Shown: positions 11,945-25,500 of the stretch, piece by piece
How the letters are laid out: each line of letters starts with the position of its first letter
Numbering within the stretch: the first letter of the stretch is position 1
Source of the DNA: Patiria pectinifera
Taxonomy: Eukaryota; Echinodermata; Asteroidea; Valvatida; Asterinidae
Reading direction: 5' to 3'
DNA: 64,000 nt
Assembly: GCA_029964075.1 (NCBI GenBank)
Contig: CM057149.1
Coordinates: 4,226,465-4,290,464, forward strand
Translations under genes and position numbers: made by a program
Notes under the pieces: model-generated
Database searches by the model: none
Seen by the model: the letters and a program-made list of their open reading frames with translations, nothing else
Told to the model about the DNA's origin: nothing

Positions 11945-12570
11945 AAAGGCTAGAGCAGGGTTGAAACTTTCTTCAGCCTCCACTGTGGAAAGTCTTCGGC
12001 AGTTTTGCATTGTGAATAAGGCTCAGTTGAGTTGCTTCGGCCAGTGATTCAAAAGAGTCACCGTCTGTGATGGAATGATTGCCAATGATGCTGCTGTGAC
12101 TGTTAAATCCCTGATAATTATGCGTGACTTGGACTGTTTTGTGGATTGTGGCGGGTGGCTCTAGGAAGGGGCTTCCGGATGGTTTGTAGACAGATGTTAC
12201 GGCTTCTCCACTAAGCTCAGTGTTCAGAACTTTGATGTTCTGGTCATAGGATATGAACGTTGACTGGATGACGGTCCCAGTGTTGCCTCCCCCAAAAAAT
12301 ACCGCACTCCCACACTTCTCGTAGGGGCGCTCATCATTGTCAGTGTCATACCGTGGATTTTTGGCCTGTTGTTGTTGGGACCAAGGTGCATTTCTTACAA
12401 GCAAAGGACATCGCACTTGGTGTTTTTGCACATATTGTCAAGAATGTCGTCTTTGGTTGGCCATAGTCTTTGGTTGGCCTTAACAAAGGCCACTAGGAGT
12501 CCACCGCTGTGTCCTGCTGTGGGTGGGGTGGCGATAACATCTTGAATTTGGAGAGACATCTGGAATTTGG
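11945..12570 (-). mobile_element. LINE remnant, apurinic endonuclease half
   Basis: This is the 5' half of the LINE whose RT lies at 6370-7841. Minus-strand frames give CKNTKCDVLCLQEMHLGP near 12410 (the QE..L.P catalytic block of APE-type endonucleases). A GIAVY-equivalent, a SVYKPSGSPF block and SHSSI/DGDSFESLAEATQLSLIH (the DFN/H-type blocks) follow, and then FNPALAF at the break. It is degenerate, with at least two frame changes. The start lies near 12560, where MSLQIQDVIATPP can be read. The endonuclease would have nicked the target DNA for reverse transcription. Confidence 0.75.
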
Positions 12571-12624
12571 GGAATCATCTTCTTCCTCCGTCGATGTTAA
12601 TCAGATGAAGAGCTCGTTGGTTAA

Positions 12625-12900
12625 TTTTTTGTTGTTCCATTGGCACCAATAATAGCCAATGCCCTCGACGCCTCCAAAGCTGAAGGATTCCATGCTTTCA
12701 CTGGAGCTGAGCAGACGTGCAAGTTTGCGGTGAAGGGCAAGCTCAATTGTTGGCAGGAACTAAATTAGTATTCTGCTGAGGTGTTATCTGCCCTGGCAGC
12801 GTTGGGAGCTGCCTGCAAGCTGACAGCCGCAACAGAAGGAGGCATAGAGGCATTTGTATGCCAACCTGTTGCGTTGAACTTTGTGTTTGCTGTAAGATCT
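12625..12900 (+). pseudogene. Fragment of uncharacterised 'HAFTGA..KGK' protein
   Basis: The plus-strand frame reads SKAEGFHAFTGAEQTCKFAV, then KGKLNCWQELN, a stop, and YSAEVLSALAALGAACKLTA. HAFTGA or HAFSGC followed by GKGK..CW is a motif I recognise from repeated, uncharacterised and probably transposon-encoded proteins in marine invertebrate genomes. The fragment is short, contains an in-frame stop and has no flanking exons. It abuts the 5' end of the LINE remnant, so it may be a separate insertion debris block. Confidence 0.4.
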
Positions 12901-12905
12901 AAAAG

Positions 12906-12972
12906 TATATGTACATGTATGTAATGTTCCAGCAAAATATATGTACATGTATGTAATGTTCCAGCAAAATAT
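12906..12972 (+). repeat. Two-copy tandem repeat, about 32 bp
   Basis: The segment ATATGTACATGTATGTAATG followed by TTCCAGCAAAAT occurs twice in tandem. A shortened third piece (ATGTAATGTT) follows. Confidence 0.7.
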
Positions 12973-13541
12973 GTAATGTTAATAAATAGTCGAAAATACG
13001 TTGATATTTTACTGGAAAATTCAGCTGTTTATACTCCACACTCTAACAGGACTTTAAAAAGGCATGCAAAGCAGTTACTCAGTATAAGAAGCATTATTAA
13101 AACCCAAAAGGGGTAAATGGATGGATACTTAATCAATAACTTAAGCTCCTATTTCTAACACCATATTGTGTGCATTTTTACCCGTTTTGGGTTATATTAT
13201 GGAAAATAAGATTAAGGTGTCAGGAAATGGTCAGAAAAAAATGACAGCATCAATTTTTTGTAGGTTAAGACATCCCAGAAGATGGTCCAACCAATTGCCA
13301 AAAATTAACATTTCATGCCAACGGAAGTACATTGCCCCCACTATATCCTCTCCGAACTAAATCAGTATTCCTTCCCTGTTTTTGACTAATGACGTCATTG
13401 CCGAAAATATCGTTTACCTAAAATGTACGTATACTGAAATTGATCATACCCAAACAGATGATTTTTTTTTCAAAACAAAACAAATAGTTGTACTGGAAAA
13501 GCTAACTTTCGTGATTTTTTTTTCTCTTCTTTTGAATGTAG

Positions 13542-13586
13542 ATGCCCAAAATAGAACTGGAAAAAGCATGAGACTCACCGTACCAG
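13542..13586 (+). CDS. ROCO gene exon 1 (tentative), carries possible start codon
   Basis: A pyrimidine-rich acceptor (TTTCTCTTCTTTTGAATGTAG) precedes 13542 and a CAG/GTAAAT donor follows 13586. Only one of the three frames is open. It reads AQNRTGKSMRLTVP and has exactly the phase (two bases in, one base out) that the following exons need. The ATG at 13568 in AAAGCATGA context may be the start, with the rest as 5' UTR, or the exon may be internal with coding exons further upstream. It is short, so chance is a real alternative. Confidence 0.35.
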
Positions 13587-16500
13587 GTAAATACCATCTT
13601 GTTCGATACAATAAAGTAGTTTGATATCTTAGATATAGTGTTAATGTATTTTTAGAGAGGGAATGGGCATGAGGGTGTTGGTATAAACATGGACGAATTT
13701 CATTCCGCGAGCTAGAGAGTCACCATTTTCTGTAGGCCATTTCAATATATGGTGGACACATTATGAGGACGCTATTACTTGTTAAAGTCTTGTCATTTGT
13801 TCTTTTATGTAGTGCAGACCTGTAAATAGGCCAAAAATTGCTTACGCAGGCCAAATCACAATTTGTATGCCCTCAATTGTTGTTATTTGAGCATTTTGTG
13901 GGTCATGAACACGCAGGTCTGTAAACCATATTGGTTGATGAAGTGCACTGGAATGCGAGCTCGTATTTCTGTGAAATTCGGATCTTGACAGTGGGTCCTA
14001 GAATTGCTCTAATTTGGAATGGAGCGCAGGCATCGTTTTTCAAAATGGTGATGGGCCACATGACTGTTTTTAGGGTTAATCATCTTTGCATGGAATTTTC
14101 TCCCTAAAGGCATCGGATTAGGATGATGAAATAAACTTTAATTTCTTTAATTTGATGGGTGTCCTAACTCTTGGAGAGTTGTAGGTATTTAAAAAAAAAT
14201 GGAAGTGCGCGTAATTATCACCGAGGTCTATTGGAGTCGATTTACAGGTCTGGAACCCCATTTACCCACGCAAAATAGCGCTCCCTATGTATAACACATC
14301 TGAAAATAGGCTAAGTCACTCATTTATTTTGCATTGATGCATGAATGAATGGAGTAATGGGCTGTTGGGGAAACATTTAATAATCGATGTTGATAGCATG
14401 AGCTGTTGGTCAAAGCCGAATTTTTTAAGAGTTCGTATATTGCGATTTACTTCAACCTATCATCAATCAGAACTGAAGCAACGTATTAAACTTATTTCGA
14501 GTGAAGTGATTACCGTAAGAAGATAATTGGCTGTATCGGCTACTCGCTGAAAAAGCCTTTGTTTTTGCTAAGATTTTGTTTAGCTGTTCCCAATTTCAAT
14601 TTGGAACAGCTTTTGTTTTGATCAAGGTGTTTGCCTTTTTTTGTTTTTGTTTTTCTTACATTTTCCCATACGTTTTGAACACGTTTATTTGTACAAGCCA
14701 CTTTGAGAACTTTAAAATAACAAATTTACCCTTTTTACTGTTTAACTTTGCATAGTCATCATCATTCATGTGAAGATGAGTCCCGCACAATTTGCTCATC
14801 ATGACGTCATTAGGGGTCACCTGACATCAAATTAAAGGTCATTTTTACAGTCTCGTAACTATAGAATCATTGGCCGATTGATCTCAAACTTTGTACATTG
14901 TAGTTAGATAGACAGGTAAGTGTTACATTTGAAAATTGGTACATGTATGTCAAGGTCATTTGATCCTTACTTCCGGTGCTAACGGAAGTAATATTTTTTG
15001 CCCTGATTATCATAGTTCATTAATTATCAATCTGATGGGATTGGTACTATATATTAATATGAAGCAACATTTGAAGATACATATATTGCATTCTTATTAC
15101 CGTGGAGTATATTGTTCTCATTTAATGACGTCATGAATATATAATGAGGCAATTTGGAGGTCGATAAAATTGAAGCAAACGCTTTTACTGGAAAGCATTT
15201 GCTAAAAGCTAAACGTATTTATTTGTTACTTTTTAGCTTTTTGTGGTTACTTCTTAAGATGAATAAAAGCCAGTTACTTGGTCGTATGTTTAAAATTTAG
15301 CAAATGCTAGGAAGTTTAAGCAACAAGTAAAAGCATTTGCCTTGAAGAACAAGCATTAAGGAAAAGCAAATGCTTGATTCCGTGTGAGTAAATGTTTTGC
15401 TTTACTGTTCAGCATTTACTAGACAACAAGTAGCAAATGCTTCTTACTGTTAGATTGTTTGCATGGATGAGTGATTGTCAACAACAGGGTCTCTTTTGAG
15501 CGTACGAACGCGCATACACACACACGCACACACACACACACACAGGGTTTACACTTAGGGTAACAGTTCAATTCAAAGTATACAGTACATGTAGTAGCAC
15601 ATTTGATCCTTAAACCCAGCAAAAATCATGACACTTTTCACCAGTTGCAGAATACAGAAAGTATACTTTCATCATTCATGAAAATCGTAAACGTCCACAG
15701 TGTCCTGTAGACGTCACAATTGCATAAAAATCACAGACATGTGTTGAAGCGGATAAAATCATACCAACATTCAAGGCACAAAGTGTTTTGTGTATTGAAA
15801 TATTAAAAGAAAATAGTTTGCAAAGATTGGTGACCTAATAAACTAAGCAAAATGATTTCATTTTGTTCAGTCCCCAGGGTACCGTTGGATAAAATTTATC
15901 CTTTATCATTCCATGCCGCACTGAATTTCACGCTAACACTCCTCATTTCTTGAACAAAATGCAAAATTATCTTTTTTTTAGTAATGAAATGAATAAATAT
16001 AAAATATTTTAATTTCGCATAAATGTTATTCAAAATACAGTGTATGGTTTCTGTTTAAACCTAAACACAATTGTATTTATAATATAAACACCCATGTGCT
16101 AACATTTTCAATAGTGTTTATATTATGAAGGCGTCATAGTGTTCACCGGTTACATTCAACGATACTTGTTCATTTGAAACACAAATCCCCAAATCACATT
16201 TACAAACTACATAAGAAAACTGCCCCAAATTACGAGAAAAGGAAGAATGAATGAAAAGCAAAACAATCACAGTCAATGTTGTATCCACTGGACTACATCA
16301 GTGATTCCGTCTTCTGAGGTTTTTTTTTTTACATTATAACGCTGGCAGTCATCGGCACGCCTTTGGGATAGGGCGCCCTCATTGAGCGGCGCTTCAATTG
16401 AGGTTTTTTTTAAATCACTTTTACTCACTGCCCTTATAACATTACCATGATCCTGATTCCGATAAATTGTTACGTTTGCACTCTACGAAGGGAATCATTG

Positions 16501-19500
16501 GTTGTATTGCGCATGCCTGAGCAAAAATAGTTTAAGACAGTAAAAAGTCATGTGTGAGAGTAATTATAGCCCCAAGTAGAGAATGAAATGGATCAGATTT
16601 CATAGGACGCCCAAATTTTATATGACAACAAAGTTTCAGAGTCTATTTGACCGGGACAAAATTGGGTCAGGGACAATCGGATTTCTGGTTTAAAATTATA
16701 TTTAAATCCCATCAGAAACGCATATACAAAGTAGATGCTGAGGCGAGGATGGCAAGACCGTCGGGCGAATTGACCAAGGGCAGTTGGTCAGGGGGGGGGG
16801 CGAGTTGACCAAAACCAAAGACATGGATCACGCATTTGTTACATAAAAACATATTTAATAAAAAAGAAAAACCACGCAAATATCGAAAGATCATGCATCT
16901 TAATTTTTGATTCTGTCGTACATTATATAAGTTCCCTAAAGACTGTTTTCTGTTTTTTGAGTTTACTATCGCTTACAAAAGAAACGACCATGGTCAAAAC
17001 TCGAATGTAAAAAGGTATTACGGGCGTTCTTAACCGGACGTTATATGTAGTTGGGTTTTCAATGCAGCCGCTCACGGGTGCAGACCAGTTTGGCCCAAAA
17101 TTGCCCACGCCAGGCAAAATCACGATTTGCAAGCCCTCAAATTTTTCGGTATAAAGCATTTTGTGGGCCATCAACTGAGGGTTTTTGTTAAAAAAAAAGA
17201 AGACGGTTGCAAGCCGTGCCCGGGACTGTGAGTTTGTATTTCCGTGAAATTTGGATGAAATTGGGCCCTAAAGCGCTCTATCTTGCAATGGTGCTTTGTC
17301 ATCATTTTTCAAAGTGGCGATGGGCTTCAGGACTATTTTTAGGGGTGATCATCTTCGGATCGGATTGAAAGTTTCCCAATTGTCATCAGATTACCCCCAA
17401 AAAATTAAACACAAAATAAAAGATGATGAAATAAGCTTTAATTTGATGCGTGTCTTGAACAGCTCAGAGAATTGTGAGTATTTTTAATAATTTTTGGAAG
17501 TGTGCGCAATTACCAGTAAGGTCTATGTCTGTCTGTTTACTGCGCTGCACCCTCTAGCGACGGCCTGGAATACCTATCTTGCTGGTGGAGGGGGTGGGGG
17601 GTCGCGTTAACAACATTTCGACCGGAGATTAAGATGTGAATTTTTTCAAAACAAATATTGACGTCGAATTTCAGGATTTGAGGGAATCTGATTTTTTTTG
17701 TCGTGGGTACTGTCCTCAATATTCAAAAGTTTTGATGTCTCTTTAGAGCCACCATAGGTTCTCATTCAGCTAAATGCTTCAAAAGGGCATTCCGGGACAG
17801 CTGTAAACATGGGTGACTTCAGTGCATAACTTCTGATAGCACAGATCAATTTCGGTATTCTTTTTTTTTCACAAGAGGGGAAATACTTGTTCGTTTAATG
17901 CTTCATTGGTGTGCCAAATTGGATTGTCTTATTAGAGAAAAAAATTATAAAGCCTGATCACTTTCTTTTTGACTCATCCTGAAGTACTAACGTTTTTTTA
18001 TTTAAGAGTTTTCTTCAGCGGTAGTTACAGTGCGTGTCAAAAAATGTAGTCAATACATACATTTTAAAAAGACCAGCGCTCTCTTTTTGTACAACTTATC
18101 AATAGAGTCTGGTGGTACGGTACATACTTTACGCAATGGTCTTTATCCCATCTCATTTGGATTTGGACACCCCAGTCTAGAGATACAGCTGAAGAAAGGA
18201 CTTGAAATTCAAGTTGGGCCACTTTTCAAAATACGTCATTTCACATACCAAGAAGGTGAGCCGTTGAATCTCAAAGGAAGGTGTGGCTGATTTACAGAAA
18301 TTGACTACTGTTATGCTCGTGAAAAAAATGGATATTAAAATTAATTAGGTAAGACGTAATGGTATGTCACACACAAAAAATGTTACTTACAAAGCTGTTG
18401 TTCTGATATCATTGTCTATGAGGAACATTCCTCAACCCATGTTACCAACTGGTGAACAAGTAAAATTGGTGAATGGTAAAAGAAAGTGGTCCAAGCAGAT
18501 TTTGACAGTTTTTAATTATAAAAGCTTTGTCGTAACCTTTCAATAAAAATGAATTTCCAAATCACATAGAACAAAAAATCGGTCAAGGGTCAAGAAACAC
18601 TCTTTCATCTTAATGTAAATGCCAACAAAATTGTAATAGTTCTGCTTCAGGTTACCCTAACTACCCTATTTTGACAGCCCCTACCCTAAGTTTGTTTTGG
18701 GAAAATGAGGGGGGGGGATCACTACTACCTTCTACCCTTGACTCAAAGACACCTCCAGATGACCGTACACACAAAACAAATTCCTTACCTCAATTAGCAT
18801 GTAATCGGAAGCTGAACTATTCTTTTGGCCTAAATTTTGTGCAAAACAAATGATTTCTTTCCACGGAAAACAACTTGTTTGGCTGCTACATTTTAGAGAC
18901 ACGCTGTAGAAATCATCCAGTTTAATTAACACTTACTATAAAAGTCAACAATTGAAAACTATACCTATTTTTTTTTGCGTCAAATGTTTGGCTGCAAAAC
19001 TGTGAGGTGAGCGATTGGTACTAAAAAATCCTGGTTGCTCGGGTTAAAATATAGACACATTGTTTGGCCTATTTGGGCGAGGTATTTATATAATATTACT
19101 TATTATGCCTATTTCTATCATTCTCTGTTTGCAGAACCACGTTTAGATGACAAAACTCTGATGGAAGTCGCTGCGAGACTTGGTCCAGATTGGGTAAAAC
19201 TGGCAGTTGAGCTGAGCTTTACGATAATACAGGTTAAGATAATCGAGAAAAATCACGAAAAGGAAATCAATCGGCAAGGTCTGGAAATGCTTGCAAAATG
19301 GACACAAACCCAATCCACCCGTGTTGAAGAGCAGGTAACCACGTTGTGCACAGCATTGAAAAACATCAGAAGAGCAGATATTGCCGCATTTCTGCACGGT
19401 AATAAGCTTTCCTGTCTTTGCTAATGCTTAATATAAAATGGAATTAAAGGAAGACATTACTTGCCAAAAAGTTGTATTCAGTATAAAAATTACAAACAAA

Positions 19501-22500
19501 AAGGTACAAACATGCCATATAATTATGCACTCCCATGAACTGAGTTTTTGAAAGCGGTTGCACTAAATCAGGTGTTAAATTGTGATTGCGTAAATGCTTA
19601 AAATCTTATAAAAGGAAGCAACACTCACAAACTTTAACCTGTCTTCCCCGTGCTCTTCAACAAATTCGATTTTTCTATCGATACAATTTCAACGCCTACC
19701 AAAAGGCGTTTTAAAGGTTTTACTTCAACCAAAAACCTCTCCACCCTCTTTTGGACGTCTGTACAGGGGGGGGGGGGTACTCACAAACAGATCCACTTTG
19801 TGAACAGACTGGCTCCCAGTCCGTACATTATCGAATATTGTCTCTTGTTACTCATTCTTTATACGGGAACAGCAAAAAAAAATCAGTTGAATTTAGGGAC
19901 CACAGGTAAAGATCGTCATTACCTAAACAAATCAATGGTGATATAAATTAATGTTCCTTGTGGCCCAGGTAGCTTCAAGGAAACCTTATATTAAAAGGGT
20001 GATGTCAAGGCTTGGGAACCGTCGTTGCAGGGCATTTGTATCTGTGTAACACATCTTTCCTGTGCACTGATGACATCACACATTTTTTACCGCAGTGCAT
20101 TGTGGGATAAAGTAGGGGTCACCGCACAGCGCTCGCTATAGAACACAAGTGGCATGGTAAATGTTGGGTCTGAATATGTTCATTTGCGCCACGAAAGCTA
20201 TCGAAAATGACCCTCAAATATGATAAAACCTTCTCTTATTCAATTAAATGCATTTAAAGTCGACGATTCTTTAAATAACACAGAATTTAGGTATGCATAA
20301 TACTAGCTACGATGGCCATATATCGCGCAGTATTAGCGCGCGTGACTGCACTGTGTTGGAGCAATGACCGACTTACTCCAGCAGGAAGTTTCGGGGAAAC
20401 ATGTTGCGCTGTATAACTTATATCTATTTTGTTTGTTATTTTTACGATGTCAAATTCGATCTGTCACTGGCCACAAACTGTGTGTACTTGCCAAATTTTC
20501 TCCCGCTGGTCCGCTGGCAGCACATGTTTGGTTTCGAGTCAACTCGGTCCTAAACCAACTCGGTCCGAGTCAAATCGGTCTGAGTCAACTCGGTCCCAAG
20601 CCAACTCGGCCCCAGGTCAACTCAATCCCACGTCAATTTGGTCCCAAATCAGTTCAATGGGAAAAATGCTCTAGGCACTAGGGACCGAAAATGAAGTTGC
20701 GCCACTTCAAAGGCTGCGCCATGTTAGTGTATATCGGAAAAACCATTTACTTGGTTAGGTCATACAACGCTGAGGTTACTAAGGTCAAGGCGGATCCAAA
20801 ACACAATGTTTGGGAAGGGGCAAAAAAAGTTTGGTCCACAAGAAAGTGGGTACAAAAATTACGGCGTGGGGCTCGGGGCCCGCCATTAAAAGGGCCCCGA
20901 AATGTTTTGTGAACTGTAGATGCTATGTGGTGCGATCTCAGGCAATTTCTGACCGCCTTGACCATTTTTTTTTTGGAAAAGATGGTGGTGTGCCTGCCTT
21001 TTTTGCAACGTCACTTACAAAAACAAAGTGGGTTCGTTTTTTGTTGAGGGAGAATATGGCCCTGTCCCCCCCCCCCCCCCCCCTCGACCGAGGCGACACA
21101 TTCCACACAAACCTGGCCTACTAGACTGGGAGCTAGGTGAAGTGCAATTATAAATTTAAGCACAAAGCTTTGATGCTACCAGGCCATTGGCTGTCATGGG
21201 GTAGTTCAGAAATGGCCATTCTTAAGTTGCCCTAGGTCGGATGGGGGTCAGGGGACCAAGGTCAACTGTTCAAAATTTCCAGTTTAATTAACATGTGGCG
21301 CACAAGTCCGCTATTCTGCCGAAAAATTAATCGGTGATCCATCCGACCAATATATAACGAAAGTGAGTAACTCTGCTTCTTATACAATTTACAACGAGGA
21401 ACCGTGGTTACACTATGGTTTGGATGGATTTTTCGTCCAACTAATGCAATGGCGGAGAAAACACGTTGTATGTGCATCCTAATACGGCTTCACATTGAAT
21501 ACAATTTGTATTTTGTAAAAATATCGGCCAAAATGACATGGTGAACCGTCATGGTGTATCGTGTATATGCATTGGCCATGTTGTATTATGAAACCAGCGC
21601 GCGCGTGTGTATTATTATTTGATCGCGTAATACGCACAATGTCCAAATAGCAAGGCTAATAATAATACTGTACATTCAGACAATCCCGACCAAAATGGTT
21701 GGTACACTTCTTGGGCCTGCCACGGTCACCCACTCCCCCGCTTCCCCGGTCAATGTTGTTCTCTCCAGCTGATGGAGCACACACCGCGCAATGAGAGACG
21801 ACATTGAACGGAGGCCGGGTGGTTGGAGGCCCAGCGAGATTTGGCCAAGATTGTTCATCGAGTCCGCGACTAGGCGCTTTATATAATAGTTGGCCACAAT
21901 TCATGGAATAATCATAATGGAAATGGCTGGCCAACCCCTGTCCCCTCAAAGAGGGACGTTTGGTGGGGGACATATTTGGTTTGTAAACCCTAAAATTGGG
22001 CCTCGTCGATCGTCTTTCGTTGTAGAGTCATTTTTTAAAGAAAAAAGGGAGGGGGAACATAATATTTCAGTTGATAATTAATGAAATTTCACTGCAATGA
22101 TTAATTGCATGATTTTATACAATATAATTGACACAAATACTTTTGTTGATTGCGTGAAATAAAACAGTTAGGCCTGTGTATACAGGCAGAGTAAAAAACA
22201 AACTGGAAGGGTTACCGATTTTTTTCCTCAGCCAAAATAATAATATAATAATAATCGGCATTTAAGAACACTCTTTTTAGTACACTAAATCACAGCGCTT
22301 ACAGTATTATTATTACCCCTGACCATTGGGCCAATTTAATATTTCAAATACCATCTCAGCTCCCTCCTGGGGAGTGCACAGCTCGATGCTGCCTATTAGG
22401 CGCAAGGAAGCTAATTCAATCACAATAACCATCTCTGCCCTCACATTTACCCCTGGGTGGAGAGAAGCAATGAGTGACAAAGTGCCTTGCTCAAGGGCAC

Positions 22501-25500
22501 AAACACCATGACCCCCGCCAGGACTCGAACCCACAACCTGCAGCTTTACCTACAGACCATGAATCAGTGCCCTTAACCACAAGGCCACAGCACTCCACGA
22601 TATTCGATATAGTTATTGACCAGAATCAGAAACATTTTCACTGATGTTTAGCCATGCATGATGAGTAGGGCGTTGATTATGAGGCCGGGCGGAATAGCAA
22701 AATAACAATCGGCCCACGCAGGATCTTTGCTGATGATTTTTTTTTCTTCTGTGAGACGTGTATCGGACGACACTGTCAGCCACACGGAGAACATCTATAG
22801 AAAGAATGCGAAGCTCTTCCTAAACAAGTAACAGTGCAATATCAGTGTAAAACAAAAAATTACGATAAAGGCAAATTTATAAAACAGCAACATGATTAAC
22901 TAGATGTGGTTGTAACTGAACAACCACAGAGCTGTTCTCAACTTGGTTTTGATTGTCTGTTAGATAGTCGAAAATAATGTAAAAATTTTCAAAAATGTCT
23001 AACTTTCCAAATTGAAATTATTATCTTACATAATTGCACTTCCGGTAAAGACCGGAAGTAAGGGTCACATGACCTTGACATACACATTTTCATTTATAAC
23101 ACTTCCCTGTCTATATATTTACCAAGTTTGAGATCAAGCGGTCGAATAGTTTCAAAGTTAAAGGACTATAAAGATTGCCTCATTAAATATTCATGACATC
23201 ATAACATGAAAACATTAAACTGCCCATTAATAATAATGCTACATATTTATCCTTTAATGCTGCTTAATACTAATATAAGGTGTCAACCCAATCAAATTTC
23301 TAATTCATTAGATATTTATGCTAATTAGGGTCTTACATCAACACTTCCGATGACGCCGGAAAGAGAGGTCACATGACCCGATTATACCAATTTTTATCTG
23401 TAACACTTCCCAGTCTGTATACCTGCCAGGTTTGAGATCAATCGGTCAAATGGTTCTATAGTTATATGCCTCATTAAATATTCATGACGTATACATGACA
23501 ATTATTAAGTGCTAAGTAATAATAATGCAACATAATTATCTGTCAATATAGCTTTGTATCAATGTGAAGTTTCAACCCAATCAGATTAATAATTCATGAG
23601 ATATGTTATATGGTTCAAAAATTACCACTTCCGGTAAAACCGGAAGTGAAGGTCACGTGACCTTGACATATCAGTTTTCATCTTCACTTCCCTGTCTGTA
23701 TACCTACCAAATTTGAGATCAATTTGTCAAATAGTACTATAGTTATAAGGCTGTAAAAATTGAATCTAAATAGATGTCAAGTGACCCCTGATGACATCAC
23801 GATGACGAAAAGTTTCGGCATACATCTTCAGATGATGGTTAATGACTACGCTGAGTTTAAAGTTGATCGGATTTAAAATAGTTCCCAAAGTGGCTTGTAG
23901 AATAAAAACAGGTGATATATATTTGAAATTGCATAAGTGTCAAACTTCCCCTAAAGCAGAATAAAAATCACTGAGACAAGTCTACTGATTGGCGAATGGG
24001 GGCGCCATTCACTTTATACGGTGTACCGTTATATTTTTTTGGTGACGCGCAGCTGTCCTTATTTTGATCCCGTAAAAGTGTTAAGATCAGACTCTGTGCT
24101 GCTCGTTACGTTGCCGTGCAAAGCTTAGCCTGTGCACCCGTACAACTGTTAAAGTTTCTGATTGGCGAATGGGGGGCATTCACTTTATACGGCGTGCCGT
24201 TATATTTTTTGTAACGCGCTATCATTTTGATCCCGTAAAAGTGTTAATTAGATGAGGCTCTGTGCCGCTCGTTACGCTGCCTGGCACAGCCTAGCCTGCG
24301 CGCCCGTATACAACCGTTAAAGTTATGTACTGCCCTCTTTTGGCGAAAATGAAGGGACGTTATGTACATTGAGCGACGTTTCAAAGCCACGTGTACGTGC
24401 TATACACATTGTGGAAGTCCTGTGCATGTTTTAAAGCTCTCTACCGCAACTTGCGCAAGGGTGTTTTTTGCTGACGTCGCGTCAACTGTGTGAACAATTT
24501 GACAAGCTGGGAACTTGGCACTGTTGAGGCAAATGTTTACGCTATCATTTAATGGGCAATTCAAGATTATATCTGTACGGATTGATTTTTCAGGATTTTT
24601 CTAAGGAAAAAGGGTCTTTTCATTATAACTTCCGGTCTGATGAAGTCATACGCCTACAAATTTGCACACGTCTTAAGTGGGTCAAGGTCATCATATACAC
24701 CAATATTCCGACAAACTTCGCCACAGACATCTATTCAAAATACATTTTTGAAAATTGTCAACCTGTCGCTAACAGCGAGACTAACACCGTTGAAAGCAAG
24801 TTCATATCTATTACCACTTTCAAATAATAAGCCACTTCCGGTTTTGGCCTTTTCGACCGGAAGCAAAGGTCACGTGATTGCACGCACACTGAATGAAATA
24901 AAGACCTTAACCTACTCTTCCACTTGCCGGCAACAGAATGCTTCGGACGCGTACGGTTGATTTCTTATGCATTTTTAAATATTAAAAGTGTCACAATTTA
25001 ATTGCCTATAAATAAACACCGGATGACGTCATCATGACGTCATCATTACACAATGTTGTTTGAATGAGGGTCTTGGCTTGGACAAAAAGTGGTGTAAATG
25101 AATTACTGGCAAAGAGTCGAAAATGCCATTGGAAAATCGAAAATTTAATTTTAATTTCCGTGTACAAAGTCTATGGGAAAAATTAAATATTCAAAATTCT
25201 ATAATAAATCACGTGATGACGTCAGCATGATGAAAAGTTTGGAATACATCTTCAGATGATTGTTAATGACTATGCCAAGTTTAAAGTTGATCGGATTTAA
25301 AATACTTGCCAAAGTGGCTTGTAGAATAAAAATGTGTACAAAACCTATGGGGAAAAGTGGAAAAAGAAAAAAAAAACCAGAAATCTGTGTCTGTTTGCAA
25401 CAGAACATACGGCTTTTCCGCATTATGTTTTTTTTTATCAGTTATATGTCCCTGACGATGCATAAACATAAAATCAGTCGAAGGTAGCCGAAAATCGGTT

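Noticed and set aside
20364-20681. 105-codon ORF ending in Gln/Ser/Pro repeats
   Set aside because: Its second half is the GAGTCAACTCGGTCC minisatellite and the first half has no domain features.
24552-24960. Overlapping ORFs of about 90-105 codons
   Set aside because: They lie in a tandemly duplicated non-coding part of the palindrome-ended element and are not conserved in frame in the second copy.
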